The translations under genes and the position numbers were made by a program. Below the pieces are notes generated by a model. It was not told the DNA's origin. It was given only the letters and a program-made list of their open reading frames with translations, and made no database searches. 64,000 nt of DNA from 39-52-133 sp036523795 (lineage in GTDB: Bacteria > Pseudomonadota > Gammaproteobacteria > Burkholderiales > Gallionellaceae), in contig DATDDN010000048.1 in NCBI GenBank assembly GCA_036523795.1, forward strand, positions 1-64,000. The letters are read 5' to 3'. Of the stretch, positions 44,090 to 53,531 are shown piece after piece (the first letter of the stretch is position 1; every line of letters starts with the position of its first letter).

Positions 44090-46105
44090 TTACAGAACGC
44101 CTTTGACAGTCTTGACGACGTTGTCGACTGTGAAGCCGAAGTGCTTGAACAGCTCGCCAGCCGGTGCAGACTCACCGAAGCAGTCCATACCAACCACAGC
44201 ACCTTCCAGACCCACGTATTTGTGCCAGAAGCCGGTCACACCCGCTTCTACTGCCACGCGCTTGGTACCCTTGGGCAATACGCTGTCCTTGTAGGCCTGG
44301 TCCTGACGATCGAACACGTTGGTCGACGGCATGGATACCACGCGCACATGGACGCCTTCCTGAGCCAGGGCTTTTTGAGCATCCATGGCCAAAGCGACTT
44401 CGGAGCCTGTTGCAATGATGACCGCCTGCGGCTTGCCGTTGGCAGCGTCAGACAGCACATAACCACCCTTGCGGATGTTGGCGATCTGTGCGGCATCGCG
44501 CTTCTGGAATGCCAGGTTCTGGCGGCTGAAAATCAGCGAAGACGGGCCGGTCTTGCGCTCAACTGCAGAAATCCAGGAAGCAGCCGATTCAACGGTGTCG
44601 CACGGACGCCATACATCCATGTTGGGAATGTAGCGCAAGGTAGTGGTTTGCTCGACTGGCTGATGGGTAGGACCATCCTCGCCCAGACCGATGGAGTCAT
44701 GCGTGTATACATAAATCACGCGCTGCTTCATCAGCGCGGACATGCGCAGCGCATTGCGTGCATATTCCGAGAACATCAGGAAGGTGCCGCCGAATGGCAG
44801 CAGGCCGCCGTGCAGCGCCATGCCGTTCATGATGTGGGACATGCCGAACTCGCGTACGCCGTAGCTGATGTAGTTGCCAGGCTTCTTGCCGCTCACGTGG
44901 TGTGCGCCTGTCCAGTTGGTCAGATTGGAACCGGTCAGGTCAGCAGAGCCGCCGAGGAATTCCGGCAGCGCAGGTACCAGGGCGTTGATCGCGTTCTGCG
45001 ATGCCTTGCGGGTGGCGATGGTTTCTGCCTTGTCGTTGATCTGCTTCATCACCTGCTCGGCGTGTTGCGCCCAGTTTGCAGGCAGATCGCCCTTCATGCG
45101 ACGCTCGAATTCAGCCGCCTCTTCCGGGTACTTGGCACGATATTCGGCGAATGTGTTATTCCACAGTTTTTCCAGCCCGGCACCCTTGGTACGCGCATCC
45201 CATGCCTGGTATACGTGAGCAGGAATTTCAAAGGGAGGGTAGTTCCAGCCGATATGTGCGCGAGTCGCTGCAACTTCCGCGTCACCCAGGGCCGCACCGT
45301 GCACGTCGTGGGTGCCTTCCTTGTTGGGGGAGCCTGCGCCGATGATGGTCTTGCAGCAGATCAGCGAGGGCTTGTCGGTAACTGCCTTGGCAGCCTTGAC
45401 CGCCGCGTCGATTGCGACAGGGTCGTGGCCTTCCACGTCTGCAATGACATGCCAGCCGTAGGCTTCGAAACGCTTCGGCGTATCGTCGGTATACCAGCCA
45501 TCAATGTGGCCGTCGATGGAGATATTGTTGTCGTCCCAGAAGGCGATCAGCTTGCCCAGACCCCAGGTACCTGCCAAGGCGCAAGCTTCGTGGGAGATGC
45601 CCTCCATCATGCAACCGTCACCCATAAATACGTAGGTGTAGTGGTTGACGATGTCGAAGCCGGGGCGGTTGAATTCGTTGGCCAGCAGTTTTTCCGCCAT
45701 GGCCATGCCCACCGCATTGGTGATGCCCTGACCCAACGGACCGGTGGTAGTTTCGACGCCGACGGTATAGCCGTATTCGGGGTGCCCAGGAGTCTTGGAG
45801 TGCATCTGGCGGAAGCGCTTGATTTCTTCCATCGGCAGATCGTAGCCGCTCAGGTGCAGCAGCGCATAGATCAGCATTGAGCCATGGCCGTTGGATTGTA
45901 CGAAGCGATCGCGGTCAGCCCATTTCGGGTTGGCCGGGTTGTGGCGCAGATGGTGGTTCCACAGGACTTCGGCAATTTCTGCCATGCCCATCGGGGCGCC
46001 TGGATGGCCGGAGTTGGCCTTTTGTACGGCATCTATCGCTAAAGCGCGAATTGCACCAGTTGTGTCGTTGTACTTTGGGGGTTTGACGTTTCGCGCCGCA
46101 GCCAT
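44090..46105 (-). CDS. tkt: Transketolase
   Basis: The 671-residue thiamine-diphosphate enzyme has the N-terminal ANSGHPGAPMGMAEIAEVLW, the TPP/Mg motif GDGCMMEGISHEA, and the central EDGPTHQPVEQ. It moves two-carbon units in the regenerative phase of the Calvin cycle. It is the first gene of tkt-gap-pgk-pyk-fba. A candidate promoter is about 65 bp upstream. AGGAGG precedes the start. Confidence 0.97.
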   Translation of the reverse strand: MAAARNVKPPKYNDTTGAIRALAIDAVQKANSGHPGAPMGMAEIAEVLWNHHLRHNPANPKWADRDRFVQSNGHGSMLIYALLHLSGYDLPMEEIKRFRQMHSKTPGHPEYGYTVGVETTTGPLGQGITNAVGMAMAEKLLANEFNRPGFDIVNHYTYVFMGDGCMMEGISHEACALAGTWGLGKLIAFWDDNNISIDGHIDGWYTDDTPKRFEAYGWHVIADVEGHDPVAIDAAVKAAKAVTDKPSLICCKTIIGAGSPNKEGTHDVHGAALGDAEVAATRAHIGWNYPPFEIPAHVYQAWDARTKGAGLEKLWNNTFAEYRAKYPEEAAEFERRMKGDLPANWAQHAEQVMKQINDKAETIATRKASQNAINALVPALPEFLGGSADLTGSNLTNWTGAHHVSGKKPGNYISYGVREFGMSHIMNGMALHGGLLPFGGTFLMFSEYARNALRMSALMKQRVIYVYTHDSIGLGEDGPTHQPVEQTTTLRYIPNMDVWRPCDTVESAASWISAVERKTGPSSLIFSRQNLAFQKRDAAQIANIRKGGYVLSDAANGKPQAVIIATGSEVALAMDAQKALAQEGVHVRVVSMPSTNVFDRQDQAYKDSVLPKGTKRVAVEAGVTGFWHKYVGLEGAVVGMDCFGESAPAGELFKHFGFTVDNVVKTVKGVL

Positions 46106-46166
46106 TTTTCAGCCTCCTAAAAACTTCCCGGTTGGGTTAGATTATTTTTTGCATCACAAGTGGTCA

Positions 46167-46195
46167 ATTATGCCGCAGCGGCCCAGTTAGGGCAA
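46167..46195 (-). promoter_or_regulatory. Candidate sigma-70 promoter of the tkt operon
   Basis: On the minus strand TTGCCC (46195-46190), a 17-nt spacer and CATAAT (46172-46167) form a plausible -35/-10 pair in the 162-bp gap between ntrX and tkt. No terminator is visible in the gap, so read-through from ntrX is also possible. Confidence 0.45.
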
Positions 46196-46267
46196 CTGCG
46201 GTCAATTGCGTGCAAAATGGATTGATCTAGGCAACTACCTGCAAGGTCAAATTTCGGTTAAATCGCG

Positions 46268-46897
46268 TCATTCTTGCTCTTTTTTGGGCATTTTTATCCC
46301 CAGTTGCTTCAGTTTGCGGTACAAATGGGTGCGCTCGATGCCAATGTTGTCCGCCACCCGCGAAACATTGCCATTTTCCTTGGACATCTGGTAGCTGAAG
46401 TACACGCTTTCGAATTGCTCCCTCGCCTCGCGCAATGGCAGGTCAAGCGACAGATTGAGTGAAGGCAAAACAGGCTCTGCCGTGGCACCTTGCTCCGCTG
46501 CCACGTCGGCTGTCTTGACCGATAGGGCGCCCTGCCGGATTACCTTGGCAACGGTGCTGAGCAGTTTCTGCAAGGCAATGGGCTTTTCCAGAAAATCCAC
46601 GGCGCCGATGCGGGTTGCCTCCAGTGCTGTTTCAATCGTGCCATGCCCTGACATCATGACCACCGGCATGGTCAGCAATCCCGCATCGACCCACTCCTTG
46701 AGCAGGGTGAGCCCATCGGTGTCGGGCATCCAGATATCCAGCAGGACGAGGTCGGGTGCATGTCTTGCCCGGAAGTCCCGCGCTTGCTGCGCATTTTCTG
46801 CAAGCTCTATCTGATAGCCCTCGTCAAACAGAATTTCCGAAAGCAACTCGCGGATGCCAATCTCGTCGTCCACTACCAGTATTTGTTTGGCTGTCAT
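46268..46897 (-). CDS. NtrX-like response regulator without AAA+ domain
   Basis: The 209-residue protein has a receiver domain with phospho-acceptor D54 (LVLLDIWMPDTDG) and K at the conserved FLEKP, a linker of about 40 residues and a C-terminal Fis-type HTH (GNVSRVADNIGIERTHLYRKLKQLGI). Compared with classical NtrX it lacks the central AAA+ sigma-54 activation module, so it probably acts as a sigma-70 style regulator or repressor. It follows the NtrY-like kinase by 10 bp, its likely partner. Confidence 0.88.
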   Translation of the reverse strand: MTAKQILVVDDEIGIRELLSEILFDEGYQIELAENAQQARDFRARHAPDLVLLDIWMPDTDGLTLLKEWVDAGLLTMPVVMMSGHGTIETALEATRIGAVDFLEKPIALQKLLSTVAKVIRQGALSVKTADVAAEQGATAEPVLPSLNLSLDLPLREAREQFESVYFSYQMSKENGNVSRVADNIGIERTHLYRKLKQLGIKMPKKEQE

Positions 46898-46907
46898 TTA
46901 CTCACCT

Positions 46908-49022
46908 CTATGCCGCAGCCAGCGGCAAAATGATGCTCACGCACGTGCCACCGCCCTCTCTGTTCTCGATGTGAATCGATCCACTGTGCTCTTCCACAAT
47001 CTTTTTCACGATGGGCAGTCCTAGCCCGGTACCTTTGCTCTTGGTTGTCATATAGGGCTCGAATGCCCTTGCCAGCACTTGTTCCGGGAAACCTGTTCCC
47101 CTGTCCAGCACGCTCATCCTGAAATTACCCGCAATATTCTCGGTATGCAGGATGATTTCCTTATCTTCTGTGTGCTGCATCGCGTCGTGTGCGTTGTGCA
47201 GCAGGTTGTGGATGACCTGGCGCAAACGCGTTGCGTCGCCATTGATCAGTACCTGTTCGGCTTCGAGTCGTTGTGTGATGGGGCTGCTGTTGGCCTCGTA
47301 CAGCCCCAGTACCTCGTGCAATAGCTGGTGCATGTCCAGTGCCATCAGCTTGGCGGCTGGTGCACGAGCATAATCTGCAAACTCGGTCACCATATTCTTC
47401 ATGGCTGCCACTTGGCTGACTATGGTCTGTGTTGCCCGGTGCAACATGCGTGCTTCTGTTTCCTGCAATTTGTCGCTCAACTTGTACTGAAGCCGCTCGG
47501 CCGACAACTGTATCGGGGTAAGCGGATTCTTGATTTCGTGCGCCAATCGGCGTGCCACTTCACCCCACGCCGCCTGGCGTTCGGCCTGGAGCAAATGGCT
47601 GATGTCGTCAAACACGACAACGAATCCCGCTTCGGCCGTGGAGGAGAGCCGGGTCCCGCGCAACAGCAAAATCTGCGTCCCGTTCTTGCTCAGCCGCTCG
47701 ATCTGGCGCTGCCATTCGATCTGGCTGGCATCACCAAACGCTTGCAGGATTTCCTCAATGAATGTCCTCAGCAACACATGCTGTTCCGCAATGAGAGTAA
47801 GCGCCGTACCACGCATGTCCATCAAATTTACGCTCAGGATCTGCCCCGCGCTGGGATTGGCCGAGCGCAGACGGAATTTTTCGTCCACCACCAGCACGCC
47901 GGATGACAGATGGGTCAGCACGCTTTCGAGATACGCCTTGGATTTTTCCACTTGCCGTTGTTGCCATTCACTCAACTTCTTGGCATCAGAAAGCTGCGCA
48001 GTCATCTGATTGAACAGGCCGGTCAAGGCGCCGAGCTCATCCGTGCTTTGTATCGGATATTTGCCGCTAAAATTGCCTTGTGCCACGGCTCGCGTGCCTT
48101 CGGCCAAGGCTTCCAGCGGTTGGCTCAGGCGTGCGCTCAGGAAGAATGCCGCTGAGACTGCACTGAGCAACACGATCAGCAGCGACAGAGTCAGCGCTAT
48201 GCCATACAGTCGCTTCAAGCCTACACGCGCGATCGTCAACTCCTGATAGTCGCGATAGACGGATTGCACCGTCTCGGCATCCTCTGCAACCTTCTGGGGG
48301 ACCGGTTGAACCAGCTGCAGCACGTTCATCGATCCTTGTGGTGATGAGCTCTTCACGCTTAGCAGAACGCGCAGAATCAGGCTGTCGTCCGGCAGCGTGT
48401 CGACTGCGCTGTAAAAGCCGTTTTGACGCGCCTGCTGCAGTGCTCTTGCGTCCGGCATCGTTGGCCTTTGTTTGCTGCTTGTGGCCGCACCAATCAATTC
48501 GCCGTTGGCGTCGATCAGGGCAACTTCCTGAGCGGCGCTCCGATCAATGATCCGGTTCAATAGCTCGTTGCGTTCAGCGGTGTTTTGGGCTGGCAGCAAT
48601 TGTGCAGCGAACTGTGCCTTCTTTTGCAGTTCGTGCAAGCCGTTGTCAAGTGAAGTTCGCCCGAGGTTCAAGCCGCCTTCCAGCGCTTTTTCTACCCGCA
48701 CGTCAAACCAGGATTCAATGCTTTTGTCCAGGAACTGCACTGAGACGGCATATACCAGCAATCCGGGAAACACGGCGATCAGGGAGAAGAATACAACCAG
48801 ACGCAAGGTGAGCTTGGCACCATACACCTTGTCCTTCAGTTTTTTGCGCAGCTGCCACAACTGGTAGGCTACCAGCAGGCTCAGGCCGAGGGTAAGCAGG
48901 CCAGTCAGCGTCAGAAGGCTGGAGTAGCTGTGGGAAAATAGATCCGAATTGCCGCTGGCGCTGGTGAGCAGATACAGAAGCAATACGCCGAGGACGCCAC
49001 TGAGAAGGATCAGGTATTTCAC
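46908..49022 (-). CDS. NtrY-like membrane histidine kinase
   Basis: The 704-residue kinase has three or four N-terminal membrane helices, a periplasmic sensor region, HAMP (residues about 300-360), PAS, the H box WGEVARRLAHEIKNPLTPIQL and an HATPase domain with GTGLGLPIVKKIVEEH. The GTG start at 49022 overlaps the stop of the DUF4390 gene (GTGA); the longer reading from 49070 lies mostly inside that gene. The signal is unknown. The DUF4390 protein encoded upstream may be a periplasmic partner. Confidence 0.92.
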   Translation of the reverse strand: MKYLILLSGVLGVLLLYLLTSASGNSDLFSHSYSSLLTLTGLLTLGLSLLVAYQLWQLRKKLKDKVYGAKLTLRLVVFFSLIAVFPGLLVYAVSVQFLDKSIESWFDVRVEKALEGGLNLGRTSLDNGLHELQKKAQFAAQLLPAQNTAERNELLNRIIDRSAAQEVALIDANGELIGAATSSKQRPTMPDARALQQARQNGFYSAVDTLPDDSLILRVLLSVKSSSPQGSMNVLQLVQPVPQKVAEDAETVQSVYRDYQELTIARVGLKRLYGIALTLSLLIVLLSAVSAAFFLSARLSQPLEALAEGTRAVAQGNFSGKYPIQSTDELGALTGLFNQMTAQLSDAKKLSEWQQRQVEKSKAYLESVLTHLSSGVLVVDEKFRLRSANPSAGQILSVNLMDMRGTALTLIAEQHVLLRTFIEEILQAFGDASQIEWQRQIERLSKNGTQILLLRGTRLSSTAEAGFVVVFDDISHLLQAERQAAWGEVARRLAHEIKNPLTPIQLSAERLQYKLSDKLQETEARMLHRATQTIVSQVAAMKNMVTEFADYARAPAAKLMALDMHQLLHEVLGLYEANSSPITQRLEAEQVLINGDATRLRQVIHNLLHNAHDAMQHTEDKEIILHTENIAGNFRMSVLDRGTGFPEQVLARAFEPYMTTKSKGTGLGLPIVKKIVEEHSGSIHIENREGGGTCVSIILPLAAA

Positions 49023-49663
49023 GGCGCGGCCACCCTGGCGGTTGCGATATCCGCTGGCGTCAAGACCCACGTGTAGCCGCCGGAATCGAGATTCCAGTCA
49101 TCGCCGGCAATTGCATTGACCTGCAAAGGCTTTGGCAGCTGGCTGACATCCAGACTCAGTCTCGAGTAGGCAGAGTAGCCCGGCTCACGCCTGACTAGCG
49201 AAACAAGATAGTTGCTCTTGGTATGGAGCAGCTCCGGCGCGATGCCGCTGGACGTTTGGTGCCCAAGCACCGTCAGTGCCTCTTCCAGACTGTCGAAGTT
49301 CTGGAATAGCGTGCCGCGCGCAATTCGGTATTGTCGCGTGAGTGGATTGTATGAAAGTTTGTAGGATTGTTCGCTCTTGGCTATTGTTTCATCCAGCCAA
49401 TACCAGCGCGAGCGGGTAAGCCTGAATTCAGAGATGAAGTTGAGCGTTATACCGCGAATAAGCGCCTGCTCAACATAGAATGTCAGGCTGATCTGATATT
49501 CGGTAGCCAGAATGTAGCCTTCGTCGGTCAGACGGATTTCAGCCTTGTTTATGACAATGCCTTCGGCCTGGGCGTTGTGCAGCGGCCACCAGAAAAGCAG
49601 CGCGCACAGAACAATTGCGCGCAGATCAGGCACGCTTTTGCAGTAACGCATAGAAAAATCCAT
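49019..49663 (-). CDS. DUF4390-domain exported protein
   Basis: The 214-residue protein has an N-terminal signal or anchor (LRAIVLCALLFWWPLHNAQA) and a beta-rich DUF4390 domain with TFYVEQALIRGITLNFISEF, SRWYWLDE and RLSLDVSQLPKPLQV. The function of the family is not known. It is found almost always between rsmB and an ntrY-type kinase in betaproteobacteria, as here. It overlaps rsmB by 38 bp from ATG 49663; ATG 49651 is an alternative start. Confidence 0.86.
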   Translation of the reverse strand: MDFSMRYCKSVPDLRAIVLCALLFWWPLHNAQAEGIVINKAEIRLTDEGYILATEYQISLTFYVEQALIRGITLNFISEFRLTRSRWYWLDETIAKSEQSYKLSYNPLTRQYRIARGTLFQNFDSLEEALTVLGHQTSSGIAPELLHTKSNYLVSLVRREPGYSAYSRLSLDVSQLPKPLQVNAIAGDDWNLDSGGYTWVLTPADIATARVAAP

Positions 49664-50897
49664 CGTGCAGCTCGTTAGGAAGCAGCTGGCCGTGCTTCAG
49701 GTCGGCCGCCGAGAGTTCCAATTGTAGAGCGTCCGCGGTGTGATGCAAGAACTCGTTTACCGCCTGCTGGTTTTCGCGCCCAAAGATGGAGCAGGTAGCG
49801 TAAAGCAGTTTTCCACCGGGTTCCAGCAGCGGCCACAGTGCGAGCAGGATTTGCTGCTGTTGCATTGCAAAGGTGTCGAGATCCTGCGGCCGCCTAAGCC
49901 ACTTGATATCCGGGTGTCTTCTGATCACACCCGAAGCTGAACACGGCACATCGGCCAGAATACGCTGGAATTTCCTGCCGTCCCACCAAGTCGCTGGCTG
50001 TGCAGCATCGCCACTGCGTACATCAGCCTGCAACTTCAACCGGCGCAGATTATCGTGTACACGCTGCAGTCTCTGCTCGTCCTTGTCAATTGCGGTCAGC
50101 TCAATGTCCGACAGCTCCAACAGGTGTGCGGCCTTGCCACCTGGTGCAGCGCATGCATCCAGTACACGCATCCCGCTCCGTACGTCGAGAAGTTGCGCGG
50201 CATATTGTGCCCCCGCGTCTTGAACGGAAACCTTGCCGTCTGCAAATCCCGGCAGCTTGTTTACCGGTTGCGGTTGTTTCAGCATGATGGCGGTTTCACC
50301 TACGATACTCGCCGCAATCCCGTGCTGTTCAAGTTCGCGCAAGTACTCCTGCGCTGTTGTTCGTCTGCGGTTGACCCGCAGTGTCATGGGCGGATGTGCA
50401 TTTCCCGCACGCAAAATGCCATCCGCCTGCTCGCCAAATTGTTCCCGCACGGCCGCAATCCACCAGTGCGGATGAGAATAACGGCCCAGTTCAGTCTTGT
50501 CGGCATCGTCTACAAGTTGACTTCGCTTGCGCAGAAAATTGCGCAACACTGCATTGGCCAAGCCCGCCGTTGCGATATTCAGGTGGCGTGCAGCTTTCAC
50601 CGCATGGTCGACGACGGCGTGTTGAGCAGCCTTCGTATACAGCAGCTGGTACAGCGCGACCAGTAACAGGTAGCGTATTTGTTTGTCTTGCAGTGGTTTG
50701 CTCAGTAGAGCGTCAAGGATGGTCACGATCTGGCCGTAATACCGCAGTGTGCCGTAGCTGATATCTTGCAGCGCACCTCGACTCTGCGTACTCATCGCTG
50801 GATCTCTCGCTGTCATTTCGCTGAGGACCTGGTTGAGATTTCTTCCCTCCAGAACCTGTCCGACAACTTTGGCGGCAGCTAGTTGAACGTCCTGCAT
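49626..50897 (-). CDS. rsmB: 16S rRNA m5C967 methyltransferase
   Basis: The 423-residue protein has an N-terminal NusB-like RNA-binding domain (residues about 1-140) and a SAM-dependent methyltransferase domain with VLDACAAPGGKAAHLLEL and the catalytic cysteines in VPCSASGVIRRHPDIKW and LLYATCSIF. It starts directly after the fmt stop codon (TAG-ATG). Confidence 0.95.
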   Translation of the reverse strand: MQDVQLAAAKVVGQVLEGRNLNQVLSEMTARDPAMSTQSRGALQDISYGTLRYYGQIVTILDALLSKPLQDKQIRYLLLVALYQLLYTKAAQHAVVDHAVKAARHLNIATAGLANAVLRNFLRKRSQLVDDADKTELGRYSHPHWWIAAVREQFGEQADGILRAGNAHPPMTLRVNRRRTTAQEYLRELEQHGIAASIVGETAIMLKQPQPVNKLPGFADGKVSVQDAGAQYAAQLLDVRSGMRVLDACAAPGGKAAHLLELSDIELTAIDKDEQRLQRVHDNLRRLKLQADVRSGDAAQPATWWDGRKFQRILADVPCSASGVIRRHPDIKWLRRPQDLDTFAMQQQQILLALWPLLEPGGKLLYATCSIFGRENQQAVNEFLHHTADALQLELSAADLKHGQLLPNELHDGFFYALLQKRA

Positions 50898-51830
50898 CTA
50901 CTTCGCTTCAAAACGGTCACCCGGTTTGACCGGGAAACCGTGCACAAATTGGGCAGCTGAGAGTGCCTTGCTGTTGGGACGTTGCAGCACTTCCAGGTTA
51001 AGTGCGCCGCTGCCGCACGCAACCAGGATGCCATTTTGATCAACTGCCAGCACCTGCCCCGGCTCGCCATGGTTCCCGGGGCGGGCCGTGGCTTGCCAGA
51101 TTTTTATGGGTGTCTGGTTCAAGGTCCCGTTCGCCGCCGGAAACGGGTTATAGGCTTGTACCGCGCGCTGCAGCTGCTCACTGGATTCCTTCCAGTTCAG
51201 TGCAGCTTCAGCCTTGGTCAGTTTACTGGCATACGTTGCCTGCGACGAGTCCTGCTCTTCAGGATTCATTGTTCCTTCGTCCAAGCGTTCAAGCACCTCC
51301 AGGATCGCGTCCGCGCCAATTAGGGTGAGTTTTTCCAGCAACGTATTGGCAGTATCGCGTGCTTCAATCGGGCAGGTTTTTTTCAGCAGCATGGCACCCG
51401 TATCCAACCCCTCATCCATCTGCATAATGGTTACACCCGTTTCCCGATCGCCGGCCAAGATGGCCCGCTGAACCGGCGCGGCACCGCGCCAGCGGGGCAA
51501 CAGTGAGGCATGAATATTTAGGCAACCATAGTGCGGCATTTCGAGCACAGATTTGGGCAGGATCAAACCGTACGCGGCAACCACCATCACATCAGCGCCA
51601 TACTCAGCCAGCTGACGCTGTATTTCGGGAGTCTTCAAGGTGGCCGGCTGCAGCAACGGCAAATTGTTCTCTTGCGCCACCAGCTTGACGGGACTGGGTG
51701 TCAGCTGCATGCCACGCCCGGCAGGCCGGTCGGGTTGAGTCAAAACTGCGGCAACCTCGTAATGCCGCCCCAATATCGCTTCGAGCGCCTTCGCGGCAAA
51801 CGCTGGTGTCCCTGCAAATAATATTTTCAA
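50898..51830 (-). CDS. fmt: Methionyl-tRNA formyltransferase
   Basis: The 310-residue enzyme formylates initiator Met-tRNA. It has MKILFAGTPAFAAKALEAIL, the folate-binding SLLPRWRGAAPVQRAIL and MDEGLDTGAML, and the C-terminal tRNA-binding domain. It lies 15 bp after def, the classic def-fmt-rsmB order. Confidence 0.97.
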   Translation of the reverse strand: MKILFAGTPAFAAKALEAILGRHYEVAAVLTQPDRPAGRGMQLTPSPVKLVAQENNLPLLQPATLKTPEIQRQLAEYGADVMVVAAYGLILPKSVLEMPHYGCLNIHASLLPRWRGAAPVQRAILAGDRETGVTIMQMDEGLDTGAMLLKKTCPIEARDTANTLLEKLTLIGADAILEVLERLDEGTMNPEEQDSSQATYASKLTKAEAALNWKESSEQLQRAVQAYNPFPAANGTLNQTPIKIWQATARPGNHGEPGQVLAVDQNGILVACGSGALNLEVLQRPNSKALSAAQFVHGFPVKPGDRFEAK

Positions 51831-51845
51831 GAATCTACCCTGTCG

Positions 51846-52349
51846 TTACATTGTTTCGCGACGGCGCTTCTTCAGCTTCGAGCGAATTCTTGTTTGCTTG
51901 AGGAATGAAAGATAATCTACAAAAACCCTGCCTTCCAGATGATCCATTTCGTGCTGAATGCAGATGGCCAACAGTCCCTCCGCATCCAGAGTAAATTCTT
52001 TGCCATTCCCATCAAGGGCACGCACCCTCACCTTGGCGGCGCGCCTTACCTTTTCATAGATTCCCGGAACAGAGAGACAGCCTTCTTCGCACTCGCTCAC
52101 GCCGCTGCTCTCCAGCAACACCGGGTTGATCAAGGTCAGCAGTTGGCTCTTGTCCTCGGAGATGTCGATCACGATCAAGCGTTGATGGACATCCACCTGT
52201 GTAGCGGCCAGGCCAATTCCTGGCGCAGCATACATGGTTTCCGCCATGTCGCTGATCAACCGCCGCGTTTTATCGGTCACCTCCGCCACGGGCTGGGCAA
52301 CCGTGTGCAGGCGTTCATCCGGGTATTGAAGAATTTGCAGTATGGCCAT
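51846..52349 (-). CDS. def: Peptide deformylase
   Basis: The 167-residue metalloenzyme removes the N-formyl group from new proteins. All three motifs are present: GIGLAATQVDVHQ, EEGCLSVPG and QHEMDHLEGRVF. It is the first gene of def-fmt-rsmB-DUF4390-ntrY-ntrX and is divergent from the LysM gene across 90 bp that should hold both promoters. Confidence 0.97.
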   Translation of the reverse strand: MAILQILQYPDERLHTVAQPVAEVTDKTRRLISDMAETMYAAPGIGLAATQVDVHQRLIVIDISEDKSQLLTLINPVLLESSGVSECEEGCLSVPGIYEKVRRAAKVRVRALDGNGKEFTLDAEGLLAICIQHEMDHLEGRVFVDYLSFLKQTRIRSKLKKRRRETM

Positions 52350-52439
52350 AAAAGCTTGCTAATTTAAGAGACTAGATGCAGAATTTAAACAGTTGTGCAA
52401 ACATCGCACCGTATTCCTTTTACTTAGCTGGAGTTTTCC

Positions 52440-53528
52440 ATGCGCAAGATTATATCGCTGATTTGTTTTGTTTTGCCGATTCTCGCTTGGGCTGACGAAC
52501 TCGTCATTCGAGACAATGCACCTGATCACTATGTGGTGGTCAAGGGCGATACGCTGTGGGACATTTCTTCGAAGTTCTTCAAGGATCCATGGAAATGGCC
52601 GCAAATCTGGGGGCTGAACAAGGAAACAATCAAGGATCCTCACTGGATCTACCCCGGTGATGTGGTGTTTCTGGATGCAGCCAGCAAGTCTTTGCATGTT
52701 GGCGTACCTGTTACGGGTCAAACCGGCGCAGGCAGCCAGGTAACCGCTGAATCCGGAACCGCTGCAGGTGTTGGTGCAGGCGCCACTACGGATGCCAACA
52801 TCGAGAAACTTTCGCCGAAGGTGCGCGTGTTGCGTAGCGATGAGGCTGCGATCCCAACCATGCCGCTGAGTGTAATTGGTCCTTTTCTGAAAAAGCCGCT
52901 CGTAATCAGCGAAGATGAGCTTGAGGGTTCGCCCCGGATTTTGGGCGCTCTTGAGAAGCGCGCCTTGGTCTCTAATAGCGACCTGATTTATGCCAAGGAG
53001 ATGCCGACTGATAAAGGTGAGAATTGGCAGATCTATCGCCCAGGCAAGGAATTCATTGATCCGGAATCGGGGGAGAGCCTTGGATATGAGGCCATCTATC
53101 TTGGTGATGCAACCGTACTCAAGTATGCCGACATAAGCAGCCTGAGAATCACCAATTCCGTGCTCGAAATCAACAAGGGCGATTACCTGGTTCAATCCAA
53201 GGTAATTACGCCGGACAATTTCATTCCACGCGCACCCGACGTTCAAATTGATGCGCGAGTGATTTCCATTTATGGCGGGGTTGACATAGGCGGCCAAAAT
53301 TCCGTGATTGCCCTAAATAAGGGACGCCGTGATGGTTTGGAGAATGGTCATGTGCTTGCCTTGTATCATAGAGGTGAGTATGCGACAGAAGGAAGTGAGG
53401 ATGATCAGCTTCCAGATTATCGTTACGGCTTGGTGTTTGTGTTCCGTACGTTCGAGAAAGTTTCATATGCCTTGGTAGTTGAAACCAGCTTGCCTGTCCA
53501 GATGCTGGATAAAGTGGTCACCCCCTGA
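52440..53528 (+). CDS. LysM-domain exported protein
   Basis: The 362-residue protein has a signal peptide (MRKIISLICFVLPILAWA) and one LysM domain (residues about 25-75: DHYVVVKGDTLWDISSKFF, PHWIYPGDVVFL) that binds peptidoglycan. The rest, about 280 residues, is a beta-rich conserved region without a named domain. It stands upstream of dprA with a 3-bp gap, a common order in betaproteobacteria. The role at the cell wall is inferred from LysM. Confidence 0.9.
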   Translation: MRKIISLICFVLPILAWADELVIRDNAPDHYVVVKGDTLWDISSKFFKDPWKWPQIWGLNKETIKDPHWIYPGDVVFLDAASKSLHVGVPVTGQTGAGSQVTAESGTAAGVGAGATTDANIEKLSPKVRVLRSDEAAIPTMPLSVIGPFLKKPLVISEDELEGSPRILGALEKRALVSNSDLIYAKEMPTDKGENWQIYRPGKEFIDPESGESLGYEAIYLGDATVLKYADISSLRITNSVLEINKGDYLVQSKVITPDNFIPRAPDVQIDARVISIYGGVDIGGQNSVIALNKGRRDGLENGHVLALYHRGEYATEGSEDDQLPDYRYGLVFVFRTFEKVSYALVVETSLPVQMLDKVVTP

Positions 53529-53531
53529 TCA

